Assembly: GCA_028820505.1 (NCBI GenBank)
Contig: JAPPIT010000078.1
Location: 1-50,188 of the forward strand
Length of the DNA stretch: 50,188 bases
Direction: 5' to 3'
DNA from: Defluviicoccus sp.
GTDB lineage: Bacteria; Pseudomonadota; Alphaproteobacteria; MPNO01
Part shown: positions 41,124-50,135 of the stretch, in pieces
Position numbering within the stretch: the stretch's first letter is position 1
Layout of the letters: each line of letters opens with the position of its first letter
The notes under the pieces: generated by a model
The model's input: only the letters and a program-made list of their open reading frames with translations
Databases searched by the model: none
What the model was told of the DNA's origin: nothing
Program-made: the position numbers and the translations under genes

Positions 41124-42473
41124 TCAGGAGAACTCTTCGGCGATCATCGCATCGACGCGGGCTTTCGCCGTTTCCCGGCGGATGCCGGGCGGCAGGTCGC
41201 CGCTCTCGATGACGATCTCGGCGACGCGCCTGCCGAAGCGGCGGACCGTCGCCTCGTCGTCGGTCCCGGGTTTCCTCGGCACGCGCGAGACCAGCTCGAT
41301 ATTGTAGGTCGGCAAGGGGTCGGCGCCCGCGCGCGCGGGCCAGTCGAGCGGCTTGCCCTGCTTCACCGCGCGGATTCCCTTGCGGATCTGGCGCCGCGCC
41401 ATGATGACGCCCTCGTCGGTGACGCCGCGGGTCTCGTTGGCGTGGATCGTGACCGGGCCCTGGGCGACCTGCGCCTCGAAGTCGCCGGGGTTGCGCTGGC
41501 CCTCCTCGTGGGTGGGCGCGGCCACCTGGCCCGGAAAGTCGACCTTGCCGAGACCGATGCCGTCGGGATCGCCGGTTCCGTGCGGATCGATCACCGGGTT
41601 GAAGTGGCGGAGCCCGATCGCGTAGGCGTTGGTGGTGTCGATCGGGACGATCCAGCGCGAGACCCAGGCGCAGAGCGCGAACTTCTCCTCGGACGCGACC
41701 TCTGCGAGGCCGAACTGCGCCGCGTTGGGCAGGATCACGTCGCTCGCCCGGACCCAGAGATAGTCGTCCCAGCGGCGCGTGCCGAGGGAGAGGAGCCCGA
41801 TCGGCGTTTCGAAGAACGAAAGCGTGGGGAGCGCCGTGTATTGCTCGCTGAACTGCAGCTCGTTGCCGCGCGCGTGCAGGAAGCAGGTGTGGATGGGATC
41901 GGCCCCGTTCTCGTGCGATTGCAGCCAGTTGCAGGGGTTGTGGATCTTGTAGGGCAAGAGTCGGTTGCCCTCGGGATAGACCCAGCTGTCGTAGACCGGG
42001 AATGCCGGCATCTCCTCGGGCGGGCCCATATAGGCGAAGACGAGGTCGGCATATTCACGGGTCGGATAGGCGCCGTGGCAGAGCTTGTCCTCGATCCGGC
42101 TGCGCGGTGGCTCGCCCGGCGTGTCCAGGATCGTCCCGTCCACGTCGTAGTGCCAGCCGTGATAGCAGCAACGGATGCCGCGCGGCTGGATGAAGCCGTA
42201 TTCGAGCGAGGTGTTGCGGTGGCTGCAGCGGAGATGCAGCAGCCCGACCCGCCCGCCGAGGTCGCGGAACAGCACCAGTTCCTCGTCCAGGATACGGATC
42301 GCCAGCGGCAGATCGCCGAGCTCGGAGGACAGCGCGATCGGGTGCCAGAACCGCCGCAGATACTCCCCGCCCGGCGTGCCCGGCCCGACATGGGTGAGCT
42401 CGGCATCCTCCCTGGCGCTACGGCGGCGGTGATAGCCGCCGAATTTCGTGGTTCGCGCGTTCGCCGTCGCCAT
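41124..42473 (-). CDS. Rieske aromatic-ring oxygenase large subunit (phthalate-dioxygenase-like)
   Basis: The 449-residue protein has an N-terminal Rieske domain with cluster ligands C83 and H85 (CSHRNTSLEYG) and C102 and H105 (IRCCYHGWHYD). The C-terminal catalytic domain shows a mononuclear-iron site around ENGADPIHTCFLHAR. The length and FWHPIALSSELGDLPLAIRILDE resemble the phthalate 4,5-dioxygenase group. It should hydroxylate or demethylate an aromatic acid but needs an electron-donor reductase, which is not in the window. It lies 61 bases after the ThDP enzyme gene and 17 bases before the lactonase gene. Confidence 0.92.
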   Translation of the reverse strand: MATANARTTKFGGYHRRRSAREDAELTHVGPGTPGGEYLRRFWHPIALSSELGDLPLAIRILDEELVLFRDLGGRVGLLHLRCSHRNTSLEYGFIQPRGIRCCYHGWHYDVDGTILDTPGEPPRSRIEDKLCHGAYPTREYADLVFAYMGPPEEMPAFPVYDSWVYPEGNRLLPYKIHNPCNWLQSHENGADPIHTCFLHARGNELQFSEQYTALPTLSFFETPIGLLSLGTRRWDDYLWVRASDVILPNAAQFGLAEVASEEKFALCAWVSRWIVPIDTTNAYAIGLRHFNPVIDPHGTGDPDGIGLGKVDFPGQVAAPTHEEGQRNPGDFEAQVAQGPVTIHANETRGVTDEGVIMARRQIRKGIRAVKQGKPLDWPARAGADPLPTYNIELVSRVPRKPGTDDEATVRRFGRRVAEIVIESGDLPPGIRRETAKARVDAMIAEEFS

Positions 42474-42534
42474 CCCAGTTCCTCCGCCGTCAGTCTATGG
42501 GGCGGCCCGGGGTGCGGACAAGACGGCGCGGGTC

Positions 42535-44220
42535 CTACCGCCCCTCGTTGCCGAAGCCGTCGTCGAGGACGATGTCGAGCAGCGTCGGCCCGTTCCGTCC
42601 CGTCGACTCCGCGATGGCGGGTCCGATGTCGTCGGGATCCTCGATCCGGTGCGCCGCCACCCCCATGGAGCAGGCGAGGCCGGTGAAGTCGATCGGCGGG
42701 TCCTTGAACTCCATGCCGGTATAGTCCTCGACGCCGTGGAATGCCTTCAGCCGCTCCTTGATGATGCGGTAGCCGCCATTGTTGGCGATGACGTAGGTGA
42801 TCGGGAGGTTCGCGTTGGCGGCGGTCCAGAGCGCCTGGATGCTGTACATCGCGCTGCCGTCGCCGACGACCGCGACCACGGGCCGGTCCCGGAGCGCGAG
42901 CTGCACCCCGACCGCGCCCGCCATCGCGAAGCCGATTCCGCCGCTGCCGAGGCCGAACAGCGCCTTCGAATCGCGGAAGGGGTAGAGCGCGGGGATCGAG
43001 CGGCCGCTCAGGATTCCCTCCTCGACGATCACCGCGTCCTCTGGCAGGGCATCGCCGATGCGGAGCATCGCGAGCTCCGGAGGTATCGGCGCGGCGCCGG
43101 CGCGCGCCAGCGTCTTCGCGCGGAGGGCTTCGCGCTTCGCCGTCCAGTTGGCCGCCGCGAGCGCCGCGAGAGAGGCCTCCGCCCGCGCGGCCCCGTCGGC
43201 GCCTCGTTTGCGCCCGATGACGCCGGCGAGCGCGGCGAGCGTTTCCTTCACGTCGGCGCGGAGCGCGATCTCGGCGGGGTAGTTCTTCCCCATCTCCCAG
43301 TCGCGGAGGCCGACCTGGACCAGCGCCATGCCGTCCGGCAGCGGGTCGGTCTCGCTGAAGACCGACATGCGCAGCACGTCCGAGCCCATGCAGAACATCA
43401 AATCGTAGGGCGCGAGCGTCTCGCGGACGTCCCGCTGTTCGCGGCTGAGCCCGCCCATGAAGGCGGGATGCTCCGACAGGAAATGCGCCCCGTCGCACAC
43501 CGTCTGCTGGTAGACCGGCGCGCCGAGCGCCTCGGCGACCGCCGCCGCCTCTTCCAGCGCATCCGAAGTGGCGATCTCGTGCCCGGCCAGCAGCACCGGG
43601 CGCTTGGCGGCGAGCAGCCGGTCGGCGAGGCGGTCGAGCGCCGCGTCGCTCGGACGTCCGGCGGTGTCGACGCGGGTCGGCTGGCCGAGCTCGAGCGCAT
43701 CCTGCTCGTTGAGAACGTCGCCCGGCAGCGAGATGAACACCGGTCCGGTCGGCGGCGTCATCGCGACCTTGGCGGCGCGGCGCACGATGCGCGGCAGGTC
43801 CTGGAGCCGGTTGACCTCGACCGCCCATTTCACCAGCGGCTGGGCGATCGGCACCAGCGGCGCATACAGCATCGGCTCGGTCAGCCCGTGCCCCTGCTCC
43901 TGCTGACCGGCGGTGACGACGATCGGCGAGCCCATCCAGTTGGCGTTGAACAGCGAGCCCATGGCGTTGCCGAGCCCGGGCGCGACATGGACGTTGCAGG
44001 CACTCAGCGTGCCGGAGGCGCGCGAGAACCCGTCCGCCATCGCCACCACCAGCGCCTCCTGCAGCGCCATCACATAGGTCATCGCCGGCCGGTCCGGCAG
44101 CGCCGCCATGATCGGCAACTCGGTGGTGCCCGGATTGCCGAAGAGATGCGTCACCCCCTCGCTTTCCAGCAGGGCGAGGAAGGCTTCGCGGCCGAAGATG
44201 GTGTTCACGGTGTCGGGCAT
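42535..44220 (-). CDS. ThDP-dependent enzyme, benzoylformate-decarboxylase-like
   Basis: The 561-residue enzyme has three domains. The N-terminal Pyr domain has GNPGTTELP, the ThDP-activating E55 in MALQEA, and H78 in VHVAPGLGNAMG, the position of an active-site His in benzoylformate decarboxylase. A central Rossmann-like domain follows. The C-terminal PP domain carries the VGDGSAMYSIQAL and IANNGGYR metal/ThDP motif. It probably decarboxylates a 2-keto acid such as an aryl glyoxylate; acetolactate synthase-like activity is less likely. It is first in the unit with the Rieske oxygenase and lactonase and is divergent from the second oxygenase. Confidence 0.92.
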   Translation of the reverse strand: MPDTVNTIFGREAFLALLESEGVTHLFGNPGTTELPIMAALPDRPAMTYVMALQEALVVAMADGFSRASGTLSACNVHVAPGLGNAMGSLFNANWMGSPIVVTAGQQEQGHGLTEPMLYAPLVPIAQPLVKWAVEVNRLQDLPRIVRRAAKVAMTPPTGPVFISLPGDVLNEQDALELGQPTRVDTAGRPSDAALDRLADRLLAAKRPVLLAGHEIATSDALEEAAAVAEALGAPVYQQTVCDGAHFLSEHPAFMGGLSREQRDVRETLAPYDLMFCMGSDVLRMSVFSETDPLPDGMALVQVGLRDWEMGKNYPAEIALRADVKETLAALAGVIGRKRGADGAARAEASLAALAAANWTAKREALRAKTLARAGAAPIPPELAMLRIGDALPEDAVIVEEGILSGRSIPALYPFRDSKALFGLGSGGIGFAMAGAVGVQLALRDRPVVAVVGDGSAMYSIQALWTAANANLPITYVIANNGGYRIIKERLKAFHGVEDYTGMEFKDPPIDFTGLACSMGVAAHRIEDPDDIGPAIAESTGRNGPTLLDIVLDDGFGNEGR

Positions 44221-44340
44221 GGGGACTCCAGCGGAACGCGGCGCTCTCGCGCGGAAGGATGGAGATTACCCGCCGCCGCGGCAACCGCCCACCCGGGCCG
44301 CGCTTGCCCGCGGCGCCGCGCCGAGTCACCATCGCCGTCG

Positions 44341-45378
44341 ATGAACGCCTTCGTCCGAAACGCCTGGTACGTCGCCGCGTGGCAGCACGAGGTGGAGGTA
44401 GGCCGGGCTCTCTCGCGGGAGATCCTGGGAACGCCCGTCCTGCTCTACCGGACCCCGGACGGAGCCCCGGCGGCGCTGGAAGACCGCTGCTGCCACCGCG
44501 CGCTCCCGCTTTCGATGGGGAGGGTCGTGGGCGAGCGGATCGAATGCGGCTATCACGGGCTCCAGTTCGACCGCACGGGCGCGTGCGTCGCCGTCCCCGG
44601 CCAGAGCGCGATCCCGCCCGGCGCCCGCGTCCCGGCCTATCCGCTGATCGAGCGCGACCGGTTCGTCTGGATCTGGATGGGCGACGCCGACCGCATGGAC
44701 CCCGCCGACATCCCCGATTTCCACTGGCTCGACCACCCGGACTGGCGGGCCAAGCCGTCCTATCTCCATATCCGCTGCAACTACCAGCTGCTGATCGACA
44801 ATCTGCTCGACCTCTCGCACCTGCCCTTCGTTCACCCCACCACGCTGGGCGAGATGGGGGTGGCGGAGACGCCCGCCGCGACCGAGCGCACGGAGCGCGG
44901 CGTGCGGACCACCCGCTGGATCGTCGACCGCCCGCCGCCGCCGATGCTGGCGAAGCTCGGCGGGTTCACCGGCAATATCGACCGCTGGCAGATCGTCGAC
45001 TTCATCGCGCCGTCGGCGGTGATCCTCGACGTCGGCGGCGCGCCCACCGGGACCGGCGCGCCCGAGGGCGACCGCAGCCGGGGCATGTCGAACTGCAACC
45101 TCAACGCCATCACGCCCGAGACCGAGACCAGCCTGCACCAGTTCTGGGCCCAGGCGCACAGCGCGAAGCTCACCATGCCCGGCATCACCGAGGGCATGCA
45201 CGACCAGGTCCGGACGGCGTTCCTCGAGGACATCGCTTTCCTGGAGGCGCAGCAGAAGCGGAACGAAGCCGGGCGGGGCGCCGCCCGGATCGACATCGCC
45301 GCCGACGCGGCCCACCTCCAGGCGCACCGCCTGATGGACCGCCTGCGCGCGGAAGAGGCCGCGGCGGCGGCGGAGTAG
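44341..45378 (+). CDS. Rieske oxygenase, vanillate O-demethylase-like (VanA type)
   Basis: The 345-residue protein begins MNAFVRNAWYVAAWQHEV, the standard VanA-type start. Rieske ligands are C50 and H52 (CCHRALPL) and C69 and H72 (CGYHGLQF). The mononuclear iron region is LLDLSHLPFVHPTTLG. VanA-type enzymes remove O-methyl groups or hydroxylate aromatic acids with a VanB reductase, which is missing here. The start at 44341 lies 120 bases from the divergent ThDP enzyme start. It is convergent with the TRAP operon. The substrate is not determined. Confidence 0.9.
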   Translation: MNAFVRNAWYVAAWQHEVEVGRALSREILGTPVLLYRTPDGAPAALEDRCCHRALPLSMGRVVGERIECGYHGLQFDRTGACVAVPGQSAIPPGARVPAYPLIERDRFVWIWMGDADRMDPADIPDFHWLDHPDWRAKPSYLHIRCNYQLLIDNLLDLSHLPFVHPTTLGEMGVAETPAATERTERGVRTTRWIVDRPPPPMLAKLGGFTGNIDRWQIVDFIAPSAVILDVGGAPTGTGAPEGDRSRGMSNCNLNAITPETETSLHQFWAQAHSAKLTMPGITEGMHDQVRTAFLEDIAFLEAQQKRNEAGRGAARIDIAADAAHLQAHRLMDRLRAEEAAAAAE

Positions 45379-45393
45379 CGGGCGGCGGCCCGT

Positions 45394-46677
45394 TCACTGC
45401 AGCAGGCGGGGAATCGCGAGGGTGACAGCGGGAAAGTAGGTAACCGCCAGCAGCACCAGTATCTCCACCAACAGCATCGGCCAGATTGCCTTGGCGATCG
45501 CCTCGACGCGCAATCCCGAGATGGCGGCGCCGACGAACAGGTTGATGCCGAAGGGCGGCGTGAGAAAGCCGATCGCGAGATTGATCACGATGATCGCGCC
45601 CAGATGAACCGGATCGAGCCCTAGCTGCCGGCCGATGGCGATCAGCACGGTCGCCAGAATGACCATCGCCGAGATGGTGTCCATGAAGGCGCCGATGATC
45701 AGCAGCAACAAATTGAGCATCAGGAGCACGACCACCGGATCGTCGGAAATCCCGAACAGCACCTGCGTGACCCTGGCCGGCAGGTCCTCCAACGCGATCA
45801 GGAAGCCGAAGGACAGCGCCGTGGTCAGGATGAAGATGGCGATCGCCGTCGTCCGCATCGACTTCAACAGGATCCCCGGCAGATCGGACAGCTTCATCTC
45901 GCGATGCACGAAGACTCCGATTACCAGGCTGTAGGCGACCGCGACCGCGCCCGCCTCGGTCGGGGTGAACACCCCGCCATAGATCCCGCCGAGGATGATC
46001 AGGGGGGTCAGCAGCGCCCACTTGCCATCGGCGACCGCAGCGACCAGCTCGCGCGCGCTGGCGCGATGCTCGTCGCCCAGGACGCCCTGCGCGCGGGCGA
46101 CCCAGTAGCACACCACCATCAGCCCGAACGACGTCAGCAGGCCCGGTATGATGCCGGCGAAGAACAGGGCGGTAATCGAGGTCTCGGAGATTACCCCCCA
46201 GATCACCATCGGGATCGACGGCGGGATCATCTGGCCCAGCGGACCGGCCGAGGCCGCCAGCGCGGTCGAGAAGTCGCGCCGGTAGCCGCGCTTTTCCATC
46301 TCCGGAATCATGATGCTGCCGATTGCCGCCGTGGTCGCGGGCGATGACCCCGACAGCGCCGCGAAGAACGTCGCGGACAACACGGTTACCATGCCGAGCC
46401 CGCCGGTCAGATGGCGCACCATGACCCGGGCGACATTGATCAGCCGCGAGGCCAGCCCCCCGGTTTGCATGATGTCGCCGGCCAGGATGAAGCAAGGCAC
46501 GGCGAGCAGGCTGAAGATCGTCGAGCCCTGGATCATCTTCTGGCCCAGGATCACGATGCCGACATCGGCCAGAATGAGCGCGCCGAGCGAGGCGATGCCG
46601 ATGGCGAAGACGATCGGCACGCCGAGGACGAACAGCGCGGCGGTGCCCAGCGTCAGAACCCAGGCGGCCTCGCTCAT
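45394..46677 (-). CDS. TRAP transporter large permease (DctM)
   Basis: The 427-residue membrane protein has about 12 hydrophobic segments. Typical DctM sequences are SLLAVPCFILAGDIMQTGGLA, AALSGSSPATTAAIGSIMIPEM, GPLGQMIPPSIPMVIWG, TPTEAGAVAVAYSLVIG and GFLTPPFGINLFV. It couples sodium entry to import of an organic acid delivered by the binding protein. Its ATG overlaps the DctQ stop (ATGA). It is the last gene of the amidohydrolase-DctP-DctQ-DctM operon. Confidence 0.95.
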   Translation of the reverse strand: MSEAAWVLTLGTAALFVLGVPIVFAIGIASLGALILADVGIVILGQKMIQGSTIFSLLAVPCFILAGDIMQTGGLASRLINVARVMVRHLTGGLGMVTVLSATFFAALSGSSPATTAAIGSIMIPEMEKRGYRRDFSTALAASAGPLGQMIPPSIPMVIWGVISETSITALFFAGIIPGLLTSFGLMVVCYWVARAQGVLGDEHRASARELVAAVADGKWALLTPLIILGGIYGGVFTPTEAGAVAVAYSLVIGVFVHREMKLSDLPGILLKSMRTTAIAIFILTTALSFGFLIALEDLPARVTQVLFGISDDPVVVLLMLNLLLLIIGAFMDTISAMVILATVLIAIGRQLGLDPVHLGAIIVINLAIGFLTPPFGINLFVGAAISGLRVEAIAKAIWPMLLVEILVLLAVTYFPAVTLAIPRLLQ

Positions 46678-47150
46678 GGCTCGCGCCCCCCGCCGAGCAG
46701 CCGCGCCGAGGCGTGGAGCACGATGAGCGCCCCGCACACCGGCGCCGCCAAATGAAGCGCCTCGATCGGGAACCCGATGGCGGCCGAGACCACGCCGAGC
46801 GTTCCCTCGACATAGTGATATCCGGCGATGGCCAGCAGCACGCCGAAGGCGAGGATGGCCGCCAGCGTCGCCCGTTCCACCCACAGCTGCGCGGAATCCG
46901 GAATGCGGTCGAGCAACAGCGTCAGACGGACGTGGAAATCCTCGCGCACGCCCAGGCTGCCCATCAGCATGACGATCCAGGCGAACATCAGCACCGCCAG
47001 CTCCTCGGTCCAGGTCAGCGGGCTCGACAGGGCGTAGCGGAAGAAGATCTGGAGCAGAAGGCAGACGACCATCACCGCCGCCATCGCCACGGCGAGGCCC
47101 CGGGTCAGCCGCGCGAACAGGTGCGAAACGGTTTCGAGGAGCCGGGTCAT
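46674..47150 (-). CDS. TRAP transporter small permease (DctQ)
   Basis: The 158-residue protein has four predicted membrane helices, near residues 20-42, 50-68, 89-110 and 130-150. The segment TWTEELAVLMFAWIVMLMGSLGVREDFHV is typical of DctQ. It forms the small subunit of the TRAP permease with DctM. I take the ATG at 47150; a GTG at 47159 is possible. It lies 60 bases after the DctP gene and overlaps the DctM start by four bases. Confidence 0.92.
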   Translation of the reverse strand: MTRLLETVSHLFARLTRGLAVAMAAVMVVCLLLQIFFRYALSSPLTWTEELAVLMFAWIVMLMGSLGVREDFHVRLTLLLDRIPDSAQLWVERATLAAILAFGVLLAIAGYHYVEGTLGVVSAAIGFPIEALHLAAPVCGALIVLHASARLLGGGREP

Positions 47151-47210
47151 GACCGGCACGCCGTGGAGGGCCGCGCGACAGGGATTTGCCGCGCGGCGCC
47201 GGACCGCCGG

Positions 47211-48212
47211 CTACTTCTTGACCGCGGCGAGCAGCGAATCCAGCAGCTCGGAGCCGATCCGCTCGCGGAACTGGTCATAGACCGGCGTCACCATCGTGCG
47301 GAATTCTGCCAGATCCTTGACCGGGTTGACCGTCATCCCGCGCTTCTTGAGCCCGTCGAGGGCGGCGGCTTCCCGCTTGGCGTTGTTGGCCCGCTGCACC
47401 TTGTTGGCCATCAGGGCGGCCTTGCGGAAGGCCTGCTGACGGTCCTTGTCGAGCTTGTTGAAAGCCCGTTTGGAGACCGTCATCACCAGCGCCGAATAGG
47501 TGTGCGAGGTGAGCGAGAGATACTTGGTCACCTCGTTCGCCTTGACTGCGAAGCCGGCGGTGATCGGCAGTTCCATGCCGTCGACCGTGCCCTGGCGCAA
47601 GGCAGTGAACAGATCGCCGAATGCCATCGGGATCGCGTTGCCGCCGAGCGAGTTGAACATGCCGATGAACACCGGGTTCTGCATCACCCGGTACTTCACC
47701 CCCTTCACGTCGGCCGGGGTAATCACCGGACGGGCGTTGTTCATCATGTGGCGGAAACCGCCTTCGAAGAACGCGAGCCCGATCAGGTTCTTGGATTCGA
47801 GCCTGGACAGCATCGACTGGCCGATCGGCCCGTCGAGCACCCGGTGCGCGGTCGGGGCGTCGGGGTAGAGGAACGGCAGGTCGTTGGCCAACAGGCTGGA
47901 CTCCACGTTGGCGACGACCGCGTTGGTGGTGATGTCCATGTCGAGCGTGCCGAAACGGACCTGCTCGAGCATCTCCTTCTCGTCGCCGAGCTGCCGGTTG
48001 GGGTAGACCTTGATCTTGAACTGGCCGGGCAGCAGCTTCTCCAGCGCCAGCGTGAACTGGTGCGGCGCGTCGGCATAGGGCCCGCGGTTGGGGTCCGGCT
48101 GCGAGGGTTGGCCGAACTTGAGCGATATCGTCGCCGCGGCGGCATTGCCGGCGACAACGACCGCCGCCGCCATCAACGCGGTACGCGAAAACAGCACGAT
48201 CGAAGACGACAT
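47211..48212 (-). CDS. TRAP transporter substrate-binding protein (DctP)
   Basis: The 333-residue periplasmic protein has a signal peptide ending GNAAAA (about residue 31). A DctP fold follows: LKFGQPSQPDPNRGPYADAP, LGDEKEMLEQVRFGTLDMDI, KYRVMQNPVFIGMFNSLGGNAIPM with the Arg that usually binds the substrate carboxylate, and LFTALRQGTVDGME. It captures an organic acid for DctQM. The ATG at 48212 has GGGAGGA upstream; longer starts add no signal peptide. It is preceded by the amidohydrolase gene (65-base gap). Confidence 0.95.
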   Translation of the reverse strand: MSSSIVLFSRTALMAAAVVVAGNAAAATISLKFGQPSQPDPNRGPYADAPHQFTLALEKLLPGQFKIKVYPNRQLGDEKEMLEQVRFGTLDMDITTNAVVANVESSLLANDLPFLYPDAPTAHRVLDGPIGQSMLSRLESKNLIGLAFFEGGFRHMMNNARPVITPADVKGVKYRVMQNPVFIGMFNSLGGNAIPMAFGDLFTALRQGTVDGMELPITAGFAVKANEVTKYLSLTSHTYSALVMTVSKRAFNKLDKDRQQAFRKAALMANKVQRANNAKREAAALDGLKKRGMTVNPVKDLAEFRTMVTPVYDQFRERIGSELLDSLLAAVKK

Positions 48213-48277
48213 TTGGTTTTCCTCCCTGATTGGTCGTTGCTCGCCCGCGATGCGCGGGTGGGCGTCGGCAAATGCGT

Positions 48278-49144
48278 CTATTCGAACCCGAAGAGGGCGG
48301 CCGGATTGTCGACCAGCATCATGTCGAGGATCTTCCGGTCGACGCCCCAGCCGGCGAGCCATTCGAGGAGGCCCGCGTCGTCCGGAACCGGCTGGTCCCA
48401 ATGTCCGACATGCGGCCAGTCGGTGGCCCACAGCATGCGGTCTGGCCTGGTATCGATGAGCGCCCTGGCGAGCGGCACCATGTCGTCATAGGGCGGGCCG
48501 GCCGCGCTCAGGCGGTCGGGGCAGGACAGCTTCACCCAACAGCGCCCGCCCGCGACCAGATCGAGCAACGCGGCGAATCCGGGATGATCGACACCGTCCG
48601 CGCCACCGAAATGGGCGAAATGGTCGAGCACCAGATCGATGTCGAGCGCCTTGAGTCCGGCCAGCATGCCGGTCATTTCCCGCGGCCCGTCGATGAACAG
48701 GTCGATGTGCCAGCCCAGCCGAGCGGCGCGCGGCGCGAAGGCCTGGACGATGGGCATCGGATCGCCGCCCAACAGGACCGGCGCGAAGCGGACGCCGCGA
48801 AATCCGAGCCCGTCGAGCCTGCGCAACTCCTCGTCGCCGATGTCGGGCTCGACCACCGCGACGGCCCGCGCCCCATCCCCAAGCCGGGCCAGCCCATCGG
48901 CGGTCGCCGACAGGTCGGTGGCGTAGCAGCTCGGCTGGACGATCACCGCGCGCTCGATGCCCAGCGCCTCCTGCAGGGCGGCATAGGCCTCCAGCGGCGA
49001 CTCGGGCGCGGTGTAGAACCGGCCGTCGTCGAGCGGGAACCGGTCGTACGGGCCGATAATGTGGGCATGGGTGTCGCAGGTCCCGGGCGGCGCCCGGGAA
49101 ACGGGTGGACGTGGCGGCAGCGGCCCGGGGCAAGGTCTGGTCAT
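48278..49144 (-). CDS. Amidohydrolase_2 family hydrolase (PDC-lactonase-like)
   Basis: This 288-residue TIM-barrel hydrolase has the N-terminal metal motif H26-A-H28 in TCDTHAHIIGP, LDHFAHFGG, VKLSCPDRLS and LWATDWPHVG near the C-terminus. It resembles 2-pyrone-4,6-dicarboxylate lactonase and related hydrolases from aromatic-acid catabolism. The start ATG at 49144 follows GGTGGGA. It is first in a four-gene operon with DctP, DctQ and DctM, suggesting that it hydrolyses the imported compound or a product of it. Confidence 0.88.
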   Translation of the reverse strand: MTRPCPGPLPPRPPVSRAPPGTCDTHAHIIGPYDRFPLDDGRFYTAPESPLEAYAALQEALGIERAVIVQPSCYATDLSATADGLARLGDGARAVAVVEPDIGDEELRRLDGLGFRGVRFAPVLLGGDPMPIVQAFAPRAARLGWHIDLFIDGPREMTGMLAGLKALDIDLVLDHFAHFGGADGVDHPGFAALLDLVAGGRCWVKLSCPDRLSAAGPPYDDMVPLARALIDTRPDRMLWATDWPHVGHWDQPVPDDAGLLEWLAGWGVDRKILDMMLVDNPAALFGFE

Positions 49145-49309
49145 CGTGGTCCCACCGTGGTGCCTCCCATGCAGTCCCGGCATCCTGGACCGTGAAGGAT
49201 TGTTGCACCTCCCCCCGGTTCTCCGCAAGCGGACCGTGAGGGCCGCCGGACGCCCCCGTGTTGACCGTCGACTTCGGCGGTGCCACCGTTCCGGCAGAGG
49301 CAAGCCGGC

Positions 49310-50089
49310 ATGGATCTCGGGATCGAGGGCAGGGTTGCGTTGCTGACCGGCGCGAGCCGGGGGATCGGGCGCGCCTGCGCGAGCGCGCTGGCGGCGGAGG
49401 GCGTGCGGGTCGCGATCTGCGCGCGCGGGCGCGAGGCGGTCGAGGCGGCGGCGCGCGATATCTCGGCGGAAACCGGCGGCGAGGCGGTCGCGTTCGTCGC
49501 CGACATGTCGCGGTCGGAGGATATCGACCGCCTGCTGTCCGGGGTCGCGGAGACCCTGGGACCGGTCGACATCCTTCTCGCCAACAACGGCGGTCCGCCG
49601 CGCGGCGGCTTCGACGCGCTGGACGACGCGGCGTGGCAGGCGGGTTTCGACGTCGCGATGATGTCGACGGTACGGCTGATCCGGGGCGTGCTGCCCGGCA
49701 TGCGGGAGCGGCGATGGGGCCGGGTGCTGACGGTCGTCTCGTCGTCGGTGCGCCAGCCGGTCGACCAGCTGGAGCTTTCCAACGCGCTCCGGCCCGGCAT
49801 CGTCGGCCTGTTCAAATCGCTCGCCGTGACGATGGGCAGGGACAACGTGCTGTTCAACTGCGTCGCGCCCGGCCGCATCATGACCGAGCGCTTCCTCGCC
49901 GGCTCGAAGAACGCCGGCGTGACCGAGGAGCAATACGCCGAGAAGCACCGCCTCACGGTCCCGCTCGGGCGGATCGGCAGGCCCGAGGAGATCGCCGACG
50001 TCGTCGCCTTCCTGGCCTCGGAGCGCGCGTCCTACATCACCGGCGCCACCGTCATCGTCGACGGCGGCATGATCCGCTCGCTGCACTAG
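49310..50089 (+). CDS. Short-chain dehydrogenase/reductase lacking the Tyr-x3-Lys pair
   Basis: The 259-residue SDR has the NAD(P) motif T13-GASRGIG in VALLTGASRGIG and a Rossmann core with ILLANNGGPPRGG. Near the usual catalytic site, VVSSSVRQPVDQLELSNALRPGIVGLFKS keeps the Ser, but the Tyr-x3-Lys pair is not visible: Leu-Glu-Leu-Ser-Asn occupies its place. Such SDRs form an atypical subgroup of unknown activity. The C-terminus has VPLGRIGRPEEIADVVAFLASERASYITGATVIVDGG. The ATG at 49310 starts the conserved region. It is divergent from the amidohydrolase gene and may share its regulation. Confidence 0.9.
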   Translation: MDLGIEGRVALLTGASRGIGRACASALAAEGVRVAICARGREAVEAAARDISAETGGEAVAFVADMSRSEDIDRLLSGVAETLGPVDILLANNGGPPRGGFDALDDAAWQAGFDVAMMSTVRLIRGVLPGMRERRWGRVLTVVSSSVRQPVDQLELSNALRPGIVGLFKSLAVTMGRDNVLFNCVAPGRIMTERFLAGSKNAGVTEEQYAEKHRLTVPLGRIGRPEEIADVVAFLASERASYITGATVIVDGGMIRSLH

Positions 50090-50135
50090 TGTGCCGGTTC
50101 AGAGGTTTCTATCCATCTGGACGGTGCCCCCACCG

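Noticed and set aside
41735-44332. Long minus-strand frame overlapping the ThDP enzyme and Rieske genes
   Set aside because: It is another frame of the same strand as two clear enzyme genes. Its translation is Arg/Gly/Pro-rich and matches no family.
42448-44340. Upstream extension of the VanA-type gene
   Set aside because: The frame is open for about 1.9 kb before the gene but runs antisense to the ThDP enzyme. The conserved start MNAFVRNAWY is at 44341.
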